Part shown: piece after piece, positions 25,866 to 36,340 of the stretch
How positions within the stretch are numbered: the first letter of the stretch is position 1
Layout of the letters: every line of letters begins with the position of its first letter
Assembly (NCBI GenBank): GCA_040779345.1
Contig: JBFONU010000007.1
Span: 1 to 64,000 of the forward strand
Reading direction: 5' to 3'
Length of the DNA: 64,000 nt
DNA from: Thalassotalea_H sp040779345
GTDB lineage: Bacteria; Pseudomonadota; Gammaproteobacteria; Enterobacterales; Alteromonadaceae
Notes under the pieces: model-generated
The model's input: only the letters and a program-made list of their open reading frames with translations
What the model was told of the DNA's origin: nothing
The model's database searches: none
Made by a program: the position numbers and the translations under genes

Positions 25866-27341
25866 ATGAGTAAAATCACCAAAAAAATAACCATATTATT
25901 AACGCTAATGACAACCTCTTCTTTTGCGCAAGGCAATGATGTTGACAAACTTGTCAGTGCAATGAAAAGTGAAACACCGATTATTGCCGACCTACAACAG
26001 TTAACTGATGAAATAGGTGCCAGACTGACCGGAACCAAAGCCAATGAAAAAGCACTTGATTGGGCACTAGAGAAATTTCAGCTCGCTGGTGTTTCAGCCA
26101 AAAAAGAAAGTTTTGCTATGCCTAGAGCCTGGGTTGAATACAATGCGAGTGCTCAAGTGACTGGCAAGAATATTAACATTGAGACCAACGTTGTCACTAT
26201 GCCATTTACCGGCAGTACACCTGAAGGAGGACTTAAAGCAGAGTTAGTTAACCTTGGTAAAGCAGATAAAAATAGTTTTTTGCAACATCAACACTTAAAA
26301 AACAAATGGCTATTAATTGAAACCACTGTGCTGGATGATCAAGCCGGTATTCATGGCTTATTTCAAGAATACTTAGACTCTGTTGATATTGAAAATAAAG
26401 CATTAAGTGTAGAGGCTGCGGGGATCATCTATATGTCATCTCGCCCACAAAACCTGCTTTACCGTCATCTTCCTAGCCATGGAGCCGATAACCAATTACC
26501 GATTGTTGTTATTGAACGCGAACAAGCGTTGAAGTTTCAACGATTATTAAGCAAAGGTCATCAGCTATCGTTTAATGCAAAACTCGACATCAGTCATGAG
26601 AAACCCTATAAAACCGACAATGTTATCGCTGAAATTAAAGGCTCTACACATCCAGATGAAATCGTACTAATTGGGGCGCATATTGATTCTTTCGACTTAG
26701 GTACAGGTGCCTTAGATAATGGTTCAAATGTCAGCTTAGTGATTGATATTGCTCGTCAAATTAAAAAGCTAAATATTCAACCTAAGCGCACCATTCGCTT
26801 CGCATTATATAATGGCGAAGAGCAAGGGATTTTTGGTTCATGGGGCTATACAAAAACCCATTCAGCCGAATTAGCCAAACATATAATGACCGCCACTATA
26901 GATATTGGTACAGGAAAAATCAGCGGTTTTTTCACTAATGGTCGTGAAGAAATTCATCCCGCTGTGGCAAAAGTTTTAGCCCCCGTCAATGAGCTTGGCC
27001 CATTTGAACAAATCAATGTGCCTGTAGTTGGCACAGATAATTATGACTTTATGATGAATGGCGTGGCTAACCTAGTGGCTAATCAATTAGATGCTAATTA
27101 TGCCTCTAATTATCATGCAGAATCTGATACCTTTGACAAAGTAGATCAACAACAATTGAAGCTTAACTCCGCCATTATGGCTGCACTTACATTAGGTTTT
27201 GCTAACTTAACAGAAGTATCATGGAAAAAACAAACGGTAGAAGAAGTTGAAGCTATGGTAAAAACCCTAGATATTGAATCTTCAATGAAGACTTTCGGTT
27301 TGTATAAAAGTTGGAAAAATAAAACTCGCCCGATCAGGTAG
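25866..27341 (+). CDS. Exported M28-family zinc aminopeptidase
   Basis: A 491-residue protein with a signal peptide (residues 1-22, ending SFAQ) and an M28 peptidase domain. Zinc ligands and neighbours are visible in LIGAHIDSFDLGTGALDNGSN (about residues 272-292), ALYNGEEQGIFGS (Glu-Glu pair) and VVGTDNYDFMMNGV, plus a later His in SNYHAESDTFDKV. A PA-like insert lies between residues 100 and 230. Such enzymes release N-terminal amino acids from peptides in the periplasm or outside the cell. The gene is monocistronic as far as can be seen. Confidence 0.93.
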   Translation: MSKITKKITILLTLMTTSSFAQGNDVDKLVSAMKSETPIIADLQQLTDEIGARLTGTKANEKALDWALEKFQLAGVSAKKESFAMPRAWVEYNASAQVTGKNINIETNVVTMPFTGSTPEGGLKAELVNLGKADKNSFLQHQHLKNKWLLIETTVLDDQAGIHGLFQEYLDSVDIENKALSVEAAGIIYMSSRPQNLLYRHLPSHGADNQLPIVVIEREQALKFQRLLSKGHQLSFNAKLDISHEKPYKTDNVIAEIKGSTHPDEIVLIGAHIDSFDLGTGALDNGSNVSLVIDIARQIKKLNIQPKRTIRFALYNGEEQGIFGSWGYTKTHSAELAKHIMTATIDIGTGKISGFFTNGREEIHPAVAKVLAPVNELGPFEQINVPVVGTDNYDFMMNGVANLVANQLDANYASNYHAESDTFDKVDQQQLKLNSAIMAALTLGFANLTEVSWKKQTVEEVEAMVKTLDIESSMKTFGLYKSWKNKTRPIR

Positions 27342-27474
27342 TAATAAGGGATAATGGAATAAAGAAATAACAACTAATAACATTTAGGTATAAATAATAT
27401 TTTATTAATCAAAGCGAATTGAAAAATCAACGCTATAATTAGCTTATATTTAGTTGTAATTGCAGGGAAGCAAT

Positions 27475-27657
27475 ATGAGTTCTCTTTCCGTTACCATGAT
27501 AGAAACATGGATATTTTTAGCCCAATCAAGCGATCAAAAATTAGCACATGCTAAATTTCTGGCTTATCAAAAAATTAAGCAACACTTTGGCTCTGTTGAA
27601 TTAGCTAAACTTTTTGTCGAACAACAAAAAGATAAGTTAATAGAAGTCGTGGTTATA
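27475..27657 (+). CDS. Small hypothetical protein (61 aa)
   Basis: A 60- to 61-residue ORF starting at ATG 27475 behind a good SD (GGGAAG, four bases upstream). The stop codon follows at 27658-27660. The product is mixed helical, with no TM segment, signal peptide or cysteine motif. I do not recognise it. The SD and non-shadow position favour a real gene. A plausible -10 (TATAATT near 27434) lies upstream. Confidence 0.55.
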
Positions 27658-27660
27658 TAA

Positions 27661-28032
27661 CCGATAAGCTTAATTATCGAGCTTTAACTTGTATAGCAAA
27701 CAGACCATTAGCGTGTAACAACCAAGTACCTAGTTAGCGATCAATTCTCACTAGCTGATATCTGTGTTTTGCCTGATGTGATCCGTTGATAAATGATAAA
27801 TGTGACTCAAGTTTGTCATAAGAAGCCTTAGTTATTCAATCGCTAGGTAAGATGAAACAAATATCTGCTTTCTAAATTCCCTATCCTGCAGTTTTTTATT
27901 AAACGTTGGCGTTGATATGGGGAACAAGCTTATCTGTATATGAGAGTGGTGGAAAATTTATCCATCCGAAAATAATGAATACCTTATATCGAGTATTTTG
28001 TACTTCCATAGACATATTAGTCATTTAAGTGA
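27661..28032. other. Intergenic stretch with no recognised gene
   Basis: About 370 bp between the small ORF and the terminator of the S9 peptidase gene. I find no ORF with start and SD, no RNA gene and no IS end. Confidence 0.5.
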
Positions 28033-28067
28033 TAAAAAATGGCCACTCACCGAGGTTAGTGGCCATT
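28033..28067 (-). terminator. Rho-independent terminator of the S9 peptidase gene
   Basis: AATGGCCACT (28039-28048) pairs perfectly with AGTGGCCATT (28058-28067). On the minus strand the stem is followed by a TTTTTT run. It lies 66 nt past the peptidase stop. Confidence 0.88.
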
Positions 28068-28133
28068 GGCTTTTCAATCATTTATAAAATTTACTTTATA
28101 ACTATTAATAGTCATGATTGACTTCAATAGCGT

Positions 28134-30677
28134 TTACAAGGTGTTTTCAAATAATTTAAAAATACGGCGATATTCATTTAACCAAGAGCTGGGTTGTACA
28201 AAACCATGTGGCTCGACAGGATAAATCGCGGTTTCAAAATCTTGCTTTTCTAATTCAATTAATCGCTGTACTAAACGCACGGTATCTTGAAAAAACACAT
28301 TATTATCAACCATTGGTGCGTTAATCAATAATGGTTTTTCTAAGCCTTGGGCAAAATAAATTGGTGAGCTTCGCTCATAAGCAATGGGGTCATCTTCAGG
28401 AGTATTTAAGATATTAGCCGTATAGCCATGATTGTAATATGCCCAATCAGACACAAGCCTTAATGCAGATCCTGATTCAAATAAATCTGGCTCAGTAAAC
28501 ATCGACATTAACGTGAGGAAACCACCATAAGAGCCGCCATAAGTGCCAATTCTGCGGCGATCGACATTGGCATTTTCAATTAACCATTCCACACCATCAC
28601 GCATATCTTGTACTTCGGGCTTCCCCATATGACGATAAATAGCGGTTCGCCAATCACGGCCATAGCCTTTAGATGCTCGATAGTCCATATCAATAACCAC
28701 ATAACCTTGCTGTACTAATAAACTATGGAACATGAATTCGCGAAAATAACCAGACCAGCCTAAATGAGAATTTTGTAGATAGCCCGCACCATGACTAAAC
28801 ATTACGGCTCTGTTTTTCGTTGTCGTTTGGTTATAATTTTCAGGCAAATACACACGAGAATATACGGGATTATCTTGATAGGAAGAAGGGACAGCAACAA
28901 CACTCGGCGCCGCCCAAGGCATACTCAGAAATTCCTGTGATACGGTATGAGTTAAGCGAACAGCCTCACTTTCTTTACCTAATTCTTTAACATAAAGTTC
29001 AGGCGGCATAGTCACTTGAGAGTGTTGGATCAATAATTTAGACTCGTCAGGACTAAGTGAATACTGGTTCATCCCTCCTAGATCCGTTAACGCCATTAAC
29101 TCGCCTGTACCAACATCTACTTGATAAATTTCGTAAATTCCCGGGTGTTTTTTATTCGCTTGAAAAATAAAACGTGAATTATCATCCGTTAACGTAACAT
29201 TACTGACCTCAAAACTCCCTGAGGTTAACTTACGCGGTTTACCCTTTAATGATTTAATATAAAGATGTGAATAACCTGACTCTTCTGATAAATAGTACAA
29301 TTTATCATTTATCCAACCAAACTCATTAAATGACCAGTTCACCCATGCATCATCATGCAAACGGTGCTGCGGTTCGAGTTTATTTTCTAATAAATTGATG
29401 GTTGCTAACCAACGATCTTTGTTGTCCCACGCTTCTAATAACAACGCCACCTTTTTACCGTTATCATGCCACTGAATTGCGTTGCTGGTGCGCATAACAT
29501 GAATATTTCTTGGGCTTTTTTTAGATTGATAAGTTTTACCTTCACGTAAATAATTTTCTTTTTTGACGCTGGCTAAAACATCCTCATCAAACCCAGGTAA
29601 GGTGTCATAAGTTAAAGGAAATTGCTGACCAGTTTTTAAATCAATTAAAAATAGTTCATGGCTATATTGTCGATTATCAGCCACTCGGCTTCGTACTTTC
29701 TCAGCTTTAATATGGCCATCGTCAGCAATATAATTAGGCATTATATCACTGCTGTTTCGGCTAGACTTGCTGTCAGCAATACTGACAACCATTTTATCAC
29801 CATTAGGAGATAAGCTCGCATCAACAACTTTTTTTCCTGAGCCAAAGTAAAATTCACTTTGAGTAATGGTTTTATTTTTAGCCTTTAATTTTTCTGTTTG
29901 GCTTTCTTTTAACGCTTTATTTCGTTTCTGTAATTTCACATAGCCGATTAATTTATTTTGTTCTTTTGCGATATATGTTGATGCTGGCTTTTCGCTTTCC
30001 GGATTTTTTTGCATTTTTAAATTAGCCAATTCAATAATCCGGCCATCAGAAATATTGTGCTCAAAGAATATATTACCGACTCGATAAGCTATATTTCCGT
30101 TATTTAAAAACATGACTGAACGTTCAATTGCAGAGGTGAATGTCAGTTGTTTCACGTTTTTACTTACTAAGTTTTTAACAAAAACATTACCTTGGTAAAT
30201 ATAAACCTCATGTGTGCCCGCTTTATTTTTTGTCGCAAAACGATCAGAGGCAATATGCAGTTTAGCTAAATCGACTTTTTGACCATTCCCTTGCGTTGAT
30301 AACGATTTTTTTATCAGATCCCGTAAAGGGTTCCCCAACTGCTTTTGCTGATAGAAAATGGTTTGGCTGTCATCTCCCCAATACCAACTCTCTGGTGAAC
30401 GCCCCATCCAATCAGGATCGGCCATAATTTTTTCAAGCGTGATCACATCATTATTTTGCTCGACAATTTTAAGCTCAGGCTTTATCTCTTGAATAACCGC
30501 TACTTGTTTTTCTTTTCTTACCTGCGCTCTTGCTACCGGCGCTTTTACCGGTTGATTATTTACAACGGCTGGCTCAAATTCATTATCTAATATGGCTTCA
30601 GCACTTTGTTCTCCTGTTGTAGACATACAGCTCATTAGAGATAAACTAACGGCAACAGAAATAATTTTTATTTTCAT
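28134..30677 (-). CDS. S9 (prolyl oligopeptidase/DPP-IV-like) lipoprotein peptidase
   Basis: An 847-residue serine peptidase. The N-terminus is a lipoprotein signal with a lipobox before Cys17 (SLMSC). Residues about 90-580 form a WD/beta-propeller-like DPP-IV N-terminal domain, and 600-847 the alpha/beta hydrolase. The catalytic triad is probably Ser716 in GGSYGG, Asp791 in MVDNNVF and His824 in EPHGF. It likely removes dipeptides or cleaves after proline in peptides at the cell envelope. It is transcribed alone, divergent from ygiQ. Confidence 0.92.
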   Translation of the reverse strand: MKIKIISVAVSLSLMSCMSTTGEQSAEAILDNEFEPAVVNNQPVKAPVARAQVRKEKQVAVIQEIKPELKIVEQNNDVITLEKIMADPDWMGRSPESWYWGDDSQTIFYQQKQLGNPLRDLIKKSLSTQGNGQKVDLAKLHIASDRFATKNKAGTHEVYIYQGNVFVKNLVSKNVKQLTFTSAIERSVMFLNNGNIAYRVGNIFFEHNISDGRIIELANLKMQKNPESEKPASTYIAKEQNKLIGYVKLQKRNKALKESQTEKLKAKNKTITQSEFYFGSGKKVVDASLSPNGDKMVVSIADSKSSRNSSDIMPNYIADDGHIKAEKVRSRVADNRQYSHELFLIDLKTGQQFPLTYDTLPGFDEDVLASVKKENYLREGKTYQSKKSPRNIHVMRTSNAIQWHDNGKKVALLLEAWDNKDRWLATINLLENKLEPQHRLHDDAWVNWSFNEFGWINDKLYYLSEESGYSHLYIKSLKGKPRKLTSGSFEVSNVTLTDDNSRFIFQANKKHPGIYEIYQVDVGTGELMALTDLGGMNQYSLSPDESKLLIQHSQVTMPPELYVKELGKESEAVRLTHTVSQEFLSMPWAAPSVVAVPSSYQDNPVYSRVYLPENYNQTTTKNRAVMFSHGAGYLQNSHLGWSGYFREFMFHSLLVQQGYVVIDMDYRASKGYGRDWRTAIYRHMGKPEVQDMRDGVEWLIENANVDRRRIGTYGGSYGGFLTLMSMFTEPDLFESGSALRLVSDWAYYNHGYTANILNTPEDDPIAYERSSPIYFAQGLEKPLLINAPMVDNNVFFQDTVRLVQRLIELEKQDFETAIYPVEPHGFVQPSSWLNEYRRIFKLFENTL

Positions 30678-31010
30678 ATGGAGAGTTCTTATTGTTATGT
30701 TTAATACTATAAATTGATGATGAGTAATTTATTATATAAAGCTCAACAAACTATTCAATCAAAACCGCGCTTTTATCCTCTTTATAATACAATTACTTAC
30801 CATTATGTCTGCATTTTTATAAATTTCTCTGTCAATCTAAAAATAAAACCGACGGGCTCTTTTGTGGTTCAAAATTTGCTGAGCTATAATTTCCTGCTTT
30901 TACATAAGAAATTTGCTATAATCGCGCGCCCACGCTGTTTATAAACTATAAAAGTAGCTTATTTACGCGCCCTATTGGCTAACAATATTTATCAAGAGAG
31001 TCGTTAATTT
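30678..31010. other. Divergent promoter region, S9 peptidase / ygiQ
   Basis: This 333-bp AT-rich region contains -10-like TATAAT at 30885-30890 and 30917-30922 toward ygiQ. The second is followed by a GC-rich CGCGCGCC discriminator. The -35 boxes are weak. A 76-codon ORF here (30714-30944) lacks an SD and coding character. Confidence 0.45.
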
Positions 31011-33332
31011 ATGTCGCAAGTTAAATTGTCACAACATTCAAATACGCTAGCCGAAAAGCCTGCTCATCATCTATTTGAATACCCCAAGTATTGGGCTGAA
31101 TGTTATGGCGCCGCACCTTTTTTACCTATGTCTCGTAAAGAGATGGATGAACTGGGTTGGGACAGCTGCGATATTATTTTAGTGACCGGCGATGCGTACG
31201 TTGACCACCCCAGTTTTGGTATGGCTATAATTGGCAGAATGCTCGAATCACAAGGATTTCGTGTAGGTATTATTGCTCAGCCCAATTGGCATTCTAAAGA
31301 TGCTTTTATGGCATTAGGTAAGCCCAATTTATTTTTTGGTGTGACTGCTGGCAATATGGATTCGATGATCAATCGTTACACGGCGGAAAGACGAATACGG
31401 CACGACGACGCTTACACGCCAAATGATGAAGGAGGTAAACGTCCTGACCGAGCAGTTACCGCCTATACCCAGCGCTGTAAAGAAGCATTCAAAGGTGTCC
31501 CTGTCATTATCGGCGGAATTGAGGCGAGTTTACGCCGTATTGCCCATTACGATTATTGGTCAGATAAAGTCAGACGCTCTGTTTTATTTGACTCAAAAGC
31601 CGATTTGCTCGTTTATGGCAATGCTGAACGTCCATTAGTTGAAATAGCGCATCGTATTGCGTCAGGTGAAGACGTTAAAACAATTACCAATGTAAGAGGC
31701 AGTGCATTTTTAGCTAAACAAGCACTGCCGGGTTGGCATGGAATAGATTCAAGAAATATTGATAAACCCGGAAAAATAGACCCTATTCATAGCCCTTATC
31801 AAGAAATTGATAGTGCAACTTGTAGTGAAGAGAAATCGAAAAATGGTGGGCCAACGGATGTTAACAATGATGTTACTCAAAGCGCACAAGCAGTACAGAT
31901 AATTGATTTTAAAGCCCACGACCATCAAAATAAGTCGTGGAATGATAAAAAGAAACCTTGGCTGACCACTTATATCAATTTACCGACTTTCGAACAAGTT
32001 AAAGATAATAAAGTGCTTTACGCCCATGCTTCTCGTATTTTTCACCAAGAAGTTAATCCAACGTCGGCAAAGCCTTTAGTGCAGAAACATGGCGATAGGA
32101 TCATATGGTTAAATCCGCCAGCAACACCATTAACAGAGTCTGAAATGGATGGCGTGTTCGGATTACCTTATCAACGGGTTCCTCATCCAAGCTATGGCAA
32201 CGCCAAAATTCCTGCCTATGACATGATAAAAACGTCAATCAATATTATGAGAGGTTGTTTTGGTGGCTGTACATTTTGCTCAATTACCGAGCATGAAGGG
32301 CGCATTATTCAAAGCCGAAGTGAAGACTCTATTATTAATGAAATTGAAGACATTAAACTGAAAGTTCCTGGCTTTACTGGGGTTATTTCTGACTTAGGCG
32401 GTCCAACCGCTAATATGTATCAACTTAATTGTAAAAGTGAAAAAGCAGAAGCGACCTGCAGAAAACCGTCATGTGTTTGGCCAACAATTTGTGGCCATTT
32501 AGATACCGATCACACCCCAACAATTAATTTGTATCGCCGAGCAAGAAAAGTTAAAGGCATTAAAAAAGTGCTAATCGCCTCTGGTGTTCGTTACGATTTG
32601 GCAATTGAAGACCCAGAATATGTGAAAGAATTAGCGACACATCATGTTGGTGGCTATTTAAAAATAGCCCCAGAGCATACCGAAGATGGGCCGCTTAAAA
32701 AAATGATGAAGCCTGGTATGGGTAGCTATAACAAGTTTAAAGAAATGTTTGACCATTACTCTAAACAGGCGGGTAAAAAACAGTATTTGATCCCTTATTT
32801 TATTTCTGCTCATCCAGGTACAACGGATATGGATATGGTTAATCTTGCTTTATGGTTAAAAGAAAATGATTTTAAACTTGACCAAGTGCAAAACTTTTAC
32901 CCATCGCCTCTAGCAAATGCTACCACCTTGTATCACACTGAAATTGACTCTTTACGAAAGGTGAGAAAAGACAGTGAAGCAGTTCCTATCCCTAAAGGCA
33001 CCATTCAACGCCGATTACATAAAGCAATTTTACGTTATCATGATCCTGCAAATTGGGCGTTAATACGTGCCGCTTTAACAAAAATGGGCTTAGCACGTAA
33101 GCTTATCGGTTCAAAACCCGAATGTTTAGTCCCCCACGAATCTCGTGGTGAAAAAGAACAGCAGCATTATAAAAAAAATGGCAAAGGAAAAAACAATGCG
33201 TCAGGAAATAAAACATCTCCTGGGCAAAATAAGTATGGTAAAAAGCCAAATAATAAAGGTAAACAAGGATTAACTCGTTTTAGTGATAACCAGTTTGATG
33301 AGAGAAAACCCAATAAGAAACGTCGTAAATAG
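31011..33332 (+). CDS. ygiQ: YgiQ-family radical SAM protein
   Basis: A 773-residue protein of the UPF0313/YgiQ family. The N-terminal part (LFEYPKYWAECYG ... VTGDAYVDHPSFG) is the family marker domain. The radical SAM cluster motif CFGGCTFCS begins near residue 416, with conserved DLGGPTANMY downstream. The C-terminus (about 715-773) is a basic, Asn/Lys-rich tail. The substrate of YgiQ proteins is not established. The gene is followed closely by a membrane protein gene, possibly cotranscribed. Confidence 0.93.
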   Translation: MSQVKLSQHSNTLAEKPAHHLFEYPKYWAECYGAAPFLPMSRKEMDELGWDSCDIILVTGDAYVDHPSFGMAIIGRMLESQGFRVGIIAQPNWHSKDAFMALGKPNLFFGVTAGNMDSMINRYTAERRIRHDDAYTPNDEGGKRPDRAVTAYTQRCKEAFKGVPVIIGGIEASLRRIAHYDYWSDKVRRSVLFDSKADLLVYGNAERPLVEIAHRIASGEDVKTITNVRGSAFLAKQALPGWHGIDSRNIDKPGKIDPIHSPYQEIDSATCSEEKSKNGGPTDVNNDVTQSAQAVQIIDFKAHDHQNKSWNDKKKPWLTTYINLPTFEQVKDNKVLYAHASRIFHQEVNPTSAKPLVQKHGDRIIWLNPPATPLTESEMDGVFGLPYQRVPHPSYGNAKIPAYDMIKTSINIMRGCFGGCTFCSITEHEGRIIQSRSEDSIINEIEDIKLKVPGFTGVISDLGGPTANMYQLNCKSEKAEATCRKPSCVWPTICGHLDTDHTPTINLYRRARKVKGIKKVLIASGVRYDLAIEDPEYVKELATHHVGGYLKIAPEHTEDGPLKKMMKPGMGSYNKFKEMFDHYSKQAGKKQYLIPYFISAHPGTTDMDMVNLALWLKENDFKLDQVQNFYPSPLANATTLYHTEIDSLRKVRKDSEAVPIPKGTIQRRLHKAILRYHDPANWALIRAALTKMGLARKLIGSKPECLVPHESRGEKEQQHYKKNGKGKNNASGNKTSPGQNKYGKKPNNKGKQGLTRFSDNQFDERKPNKKRRK

Positions 33333-33344
33333 GTATAAAGATTG

Positions 33345-34016
33345 ATGATACATAGGTTTTATAACTTAACGCCACAACAGCAGTTTTTAGTTCAATTAAA
33401 ATTAGCGATATTATTTTTACTATTAAATATTGTGATGGGAACACTGTTGTTTTTTATAGGTTTACCTTTTTTAATTTTGTTTTTCTTCGCTATATCACTG
33501 AGCGTTTTAGCGCCATTTATTGATGTACCCAGTGGCGTAAAAGCAGGGAGTTTATTTTACTATTCACCCCTTTTAATTGCAGAAAAAGTACGCAACAACC
33601 GTTTAGTGTTGCACAGTGGCAGTTTATTTGACTACTATTTTGTACTCGACAAAGACAGCAGTGCTCAAGAAAGAAAAAAAACAGTATTTTCTGCTTACAT
33701 AGACGGTTTGCTTAACCTCATCAATCAATACGAAAATAAACAAACCGAACAACTTTCAATTAAAATGACGAGTTATATCTTAAACCCTCGTACCGCGAAA
33801 AAAATCGGTTTAAAACAGACAGACACTGATTTATTCCAACGTATAATTTTATATTTTAACTATATTAATTTAACCAGTGCGCTATCTTTACTTAACAACA
33901 AACTCACTTGGCCTAAAATGCAGAATATATATTCTTATGAAGGTAAACTCGATTCATTAATGAAGAGAAAAGCTGATTTGCTTGCGCTACAACAGCGCTT
34001 AAAGTCATTCCAGTAG
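33345..34016 (+). CDS. Small membrane protein of unknown function
   Basis: A 223-residue protein with two adjacent TM segments (about residues 16-37 and 39-62) joined by a tight turn. A cytoplasmic-looking region of about 160 residues with weak predicted helices follows (VLDKDSSAQERKKTVFSAYIDGLLNLI). I do not recognise the family. ATG 33345 is preferred over TTG 33342. It begins 12 nt after ygiQ, so cotranscription is likely. Confidence 0.65.
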   Translation: MIHRFYNLTPQQQFLVQLKLAILFLLLNIVMGTLLFFIGLPFLILFFFAISLSVLAPFIDVPSGVKAGSLFYYSPLLIAEKVRNNRLVLHSGSLFDYYFVLDKDSSAQERKKTVFSAYIDGLLNLINQYENKQTEQLSIKMTSYILNPRTAKKIGLKQTDTDLFQRIILYFNYINLTSALSLLNNKLTWPKMQNIYSYEGKLDSLMKRKADLLALQQRLKSFQ

Positions 34017-34499
34017 CCCTAGCTCAACCACTGAGTAATTTTTTCTTCAATGGCTTTTATTCGAGAGACTTAAAAAGATAAATAATCATTTATAGCTGCG
34101 GATAAACACTTTTCTTTTGGGATGCCGATACTTGGCTCAACAATCAAAATGCGTAAATTCAACACCTCCTCCTGTAGAATTTTAGAAGCAGCTTGATCAC
34201 AATTTCACTCGTTGATATAAACTTAAGAGCGCCTGAGAAAAAGTCATTATTAATTTTTCATAGCCGACTCAGATCAGCAAGCATCTATGAGAAACGTTAG
34301 CTCAAACACTCATAATTCAATATCAAACTTTCTCGCTTGTATGCTTGAACAAACAGCGGAAGAACATGATTTATTTAAAATTTTATTTATACATTAATTA
34401 TATAAATGCTCTCACTAAGATTAATTATTAATAAAGCACGTCATCATGTATAATCGCGCGCATTAAAAGTTCGTCAGGTTAGATAGGTAGATTTAAAAC
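34017..34499. other. Intergenic region upstream of ybiT
   Basis: This 483-bp AT-rich gap has a TATAAT box at 34449-34454 followed by CGCGCGC, a likely -10 for ybiT, with a poor -35. On the minus strand a 30-codon ORF (34070-34162) has a very strong SD and is listed separately. Nothing else was recognised. Confidence 0.5.
34070..34162 (-). CDS. Possible small ORF (30 aa) or gene remnant
   Basis: On the minus strand GGAGGAGGT (34164-34172) lies just ahead of TTG 34162 and opens a 30-codon frame ending at TAA 34070. The product starts MNLRILIVEPS and has no recognisable motif. The frame upstream of the TTG is closed 13 codons earlier. It could be a leader peptide, a tiny gene or the decayed start of a longer gene. 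The SD is the only strong evidence. Confidence 0.25.
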   Translation of the reverse strand: MNLRILIVEPSIGIPKEKCLSAAINDYLSF

Positions 34500-36107
34500 A
34501 TGCTAAGTGCAAACAACATTACACAACAATTCGGTGCAAAACCATTATTTGAAAACATTTCACAAAAATTTGGTGGTGGCAATCGCTTCGGTTTAATCGG
34601 TGCAAATGGCTGTGGTAAGTCGACTTTTATGAAGATTTTAGGTGGTGATTTAGAACAAACTTCAGGAAACGTTAGCCTTGACCCTAATGAACGCATTGGT
34701 AAATTACGACAAGACCAATTCGGCTTTGAAGAATATTCAGTGGTTGATACGGTAATTATGGGTCATACCGAGCTATGGGCAGTAAAAGAAGAGCGTGACC
34801 GTATATACGCTTTAGCTGAAATGAGTGAAGAAGATGGCATGCGTGCCGGTGATTTAGAGTCTGAATACGCTGAAATGGACGGCTACAGTGCAGAAAGTCG
34901 TGCTGGTGAATTATTAATGGGTGTCGGTATTCCTGTTGAACAACATTATGGATTAATGAGCGAAGTTGCCCCCGGTTGGAAACTCAGGGTACTTTTGGCC
35001 CAAGCGCTATTTTCTAACCCTGATATTTTATTACTTGATGAACCAACCAACAACTTGGACATTCACACGATTCAGTGGCTTGAAGAAACCCTAAATGAGC
35101 GTGATTCTACCATGATCATTATTTCGCATGATCGCCATTTTTTAAACAGTGTTTGTACGCATATGGCCGATTTAGACTACGGCGAATTACGTGTATTTCC
35201 TGGTAATTATGATGAGTATATGTTGGCAGCAACTCAAGCTCGTGCGCAACTTATTGCTGACAATGCAAAGAAAAAAGCACAAATAGGTGAATTACAAGCC
35301 TTTGTTGCGCGTTTCTCGGCAAACGCTTCAAAAGCTAAACAAGCAACATCTCGCGCTAAACAAATTGATAAAATTCAACTCGCTGAGGTTAAAGCGTCAA
35401 GTCGTGTCAACCCTTTCATTCGCTTTGATCAAGAAAAGAAGTTATTTCGTAATGCATTAGTTATCGAACAAATGAGTAAAACTTTCACCAACGCAGACTC
35501 AGAAGAAAATCCTGTATTAAAAGATATTAACTTGATGATAGAAGTTGGCGAACGCGTAGCGGTAATTGGTGAAAACGGTATTGGTAAAACAACCTTTTTA
35601 CGTACCTTAATGAACGAAGCTGATTATCAACCAACTTCTGGCCATTTTACTTGGTCTGAAAACGTCAACATTGGTTATTATGCGCAAGATCACGCACATG
35701 AGTTTGAAAATGACATGACCTTATTTGAGTGGATGAGCCAATGGCGTCAACCAACGGATGATGAGCAAGCGGTTCGTGGTTATTTAGGACGATTACTATT
35801 CTCGGCTGATGATATTAAAAAATCAGTAAAAGTACTCTCTGGGGGTGAACAAGGTCGTATGTTGTTTGGTAAAATTATGATGCACCGCCCTAATATCTTA
35901 ATTATGGATGAACCGACAAACCATATGGATATGGAATCTATTGAGTCGTTAAATATGGCAATGGAAAAATTTGAGGGCACGATTATCTTTGTTTCTCATG
36001 ACCGAGAGTTTGTTTCAAGTATTGCCACGCGTGTGATCGAATTGAAAAAAGAGACTTATGTTGATTTTGCTGGTGGCTATGACGAATACCTGGCTAGCCA
36101 AGCGTAA
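34500..36107 (+). CDS. ybiT: ABC-F ATPase YbiT
   Basis: A 535-residue soluble ABC-F protein with two ATPase domains and high resemblance to E. coli YbiT (530 aa) throughout, such as LDPNERIGKLRQDQF and EVAPGWKLRVLLAQALF. Walker A motifs are GANGCGKST (about 34-42) and GENGIGKTT (about 359-367). Both Walker B/D-loops, LLLDEPTNNLD and LIMDEPTNHMD, are intact. The linker (about 240-300) is basic and helical, as expected for a ribosome-binding ABC-F factor. It has no TM segments, so it is not a transporter. Confidence 0.95.
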   Translation: MLSANNITQQFGAKPLFENISQKFGGGNRFGLIGANGCGKSTFMKILGGDLEQTSGNVSLDPNERIGKLRQDQFGFEEYSVVDTVIMGHTELWAVKEERDRIYALAEMSEEDGMRAGDLESEYAEMDGYSAESRAGELLMGVGIPVEQHYGLMSEVAPGWKLRVLLAQALFSNPDILLLDEPTNNLDIHTIQWLEETLNERDSTMIIISHDRHFLNSVCTHMADLDYGELRVFPGNYDEYMLAATQARAQLIADNAKKKAQIGELQAFVARFSANASKAKQATSRAKQIDKIQLAEVKASSRVNPFIRFDQEKKLFRNALVIEQMSKTFTNADSEENPVLKDINLMIEVGERVAVIGENGIGKTTFLRTLMNEADYQPTSGHFTWSENVNIGYYAQDHAHEFENDMTLFEWMSQWRQPTDDEQAVRGYLGRLLFSADDIKKSVKVLSGGEQGRMLFGKIMMHRPNILIMDEPTNHMDMESIESLNMAMEKFEGTIIFVSHDREFVSSIATRVIELKKETYVDFAGGYDEYLASQA

Positions 36108-36340
36108 TTGAATAGTTATGTCGCGCGATGTTCATATAAAAAGTGTGTTAAAGCATATCATCGAGCGGCAAACGTTAGCTAGAAATGTGCCCAACAAACC
36201 GTTTAGTGATCATGAGTAAAAGGTGTTATCCGACAACATTTCACTTTCTGCTCAACGTGCCCATTCTATTGGGTATTTTCAGCCTGATAAGTTTGCTTAA
36301 ATACAAGATAAAAACCAAAGAATAATATTAGGGGAATACT

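Noticed and set aside
30714..30944. 76-codon ORF upstream of ygiQ
   Set aside because: It has no SD, unusual composition, and overlaps the likely ygiQ promoter boxes.
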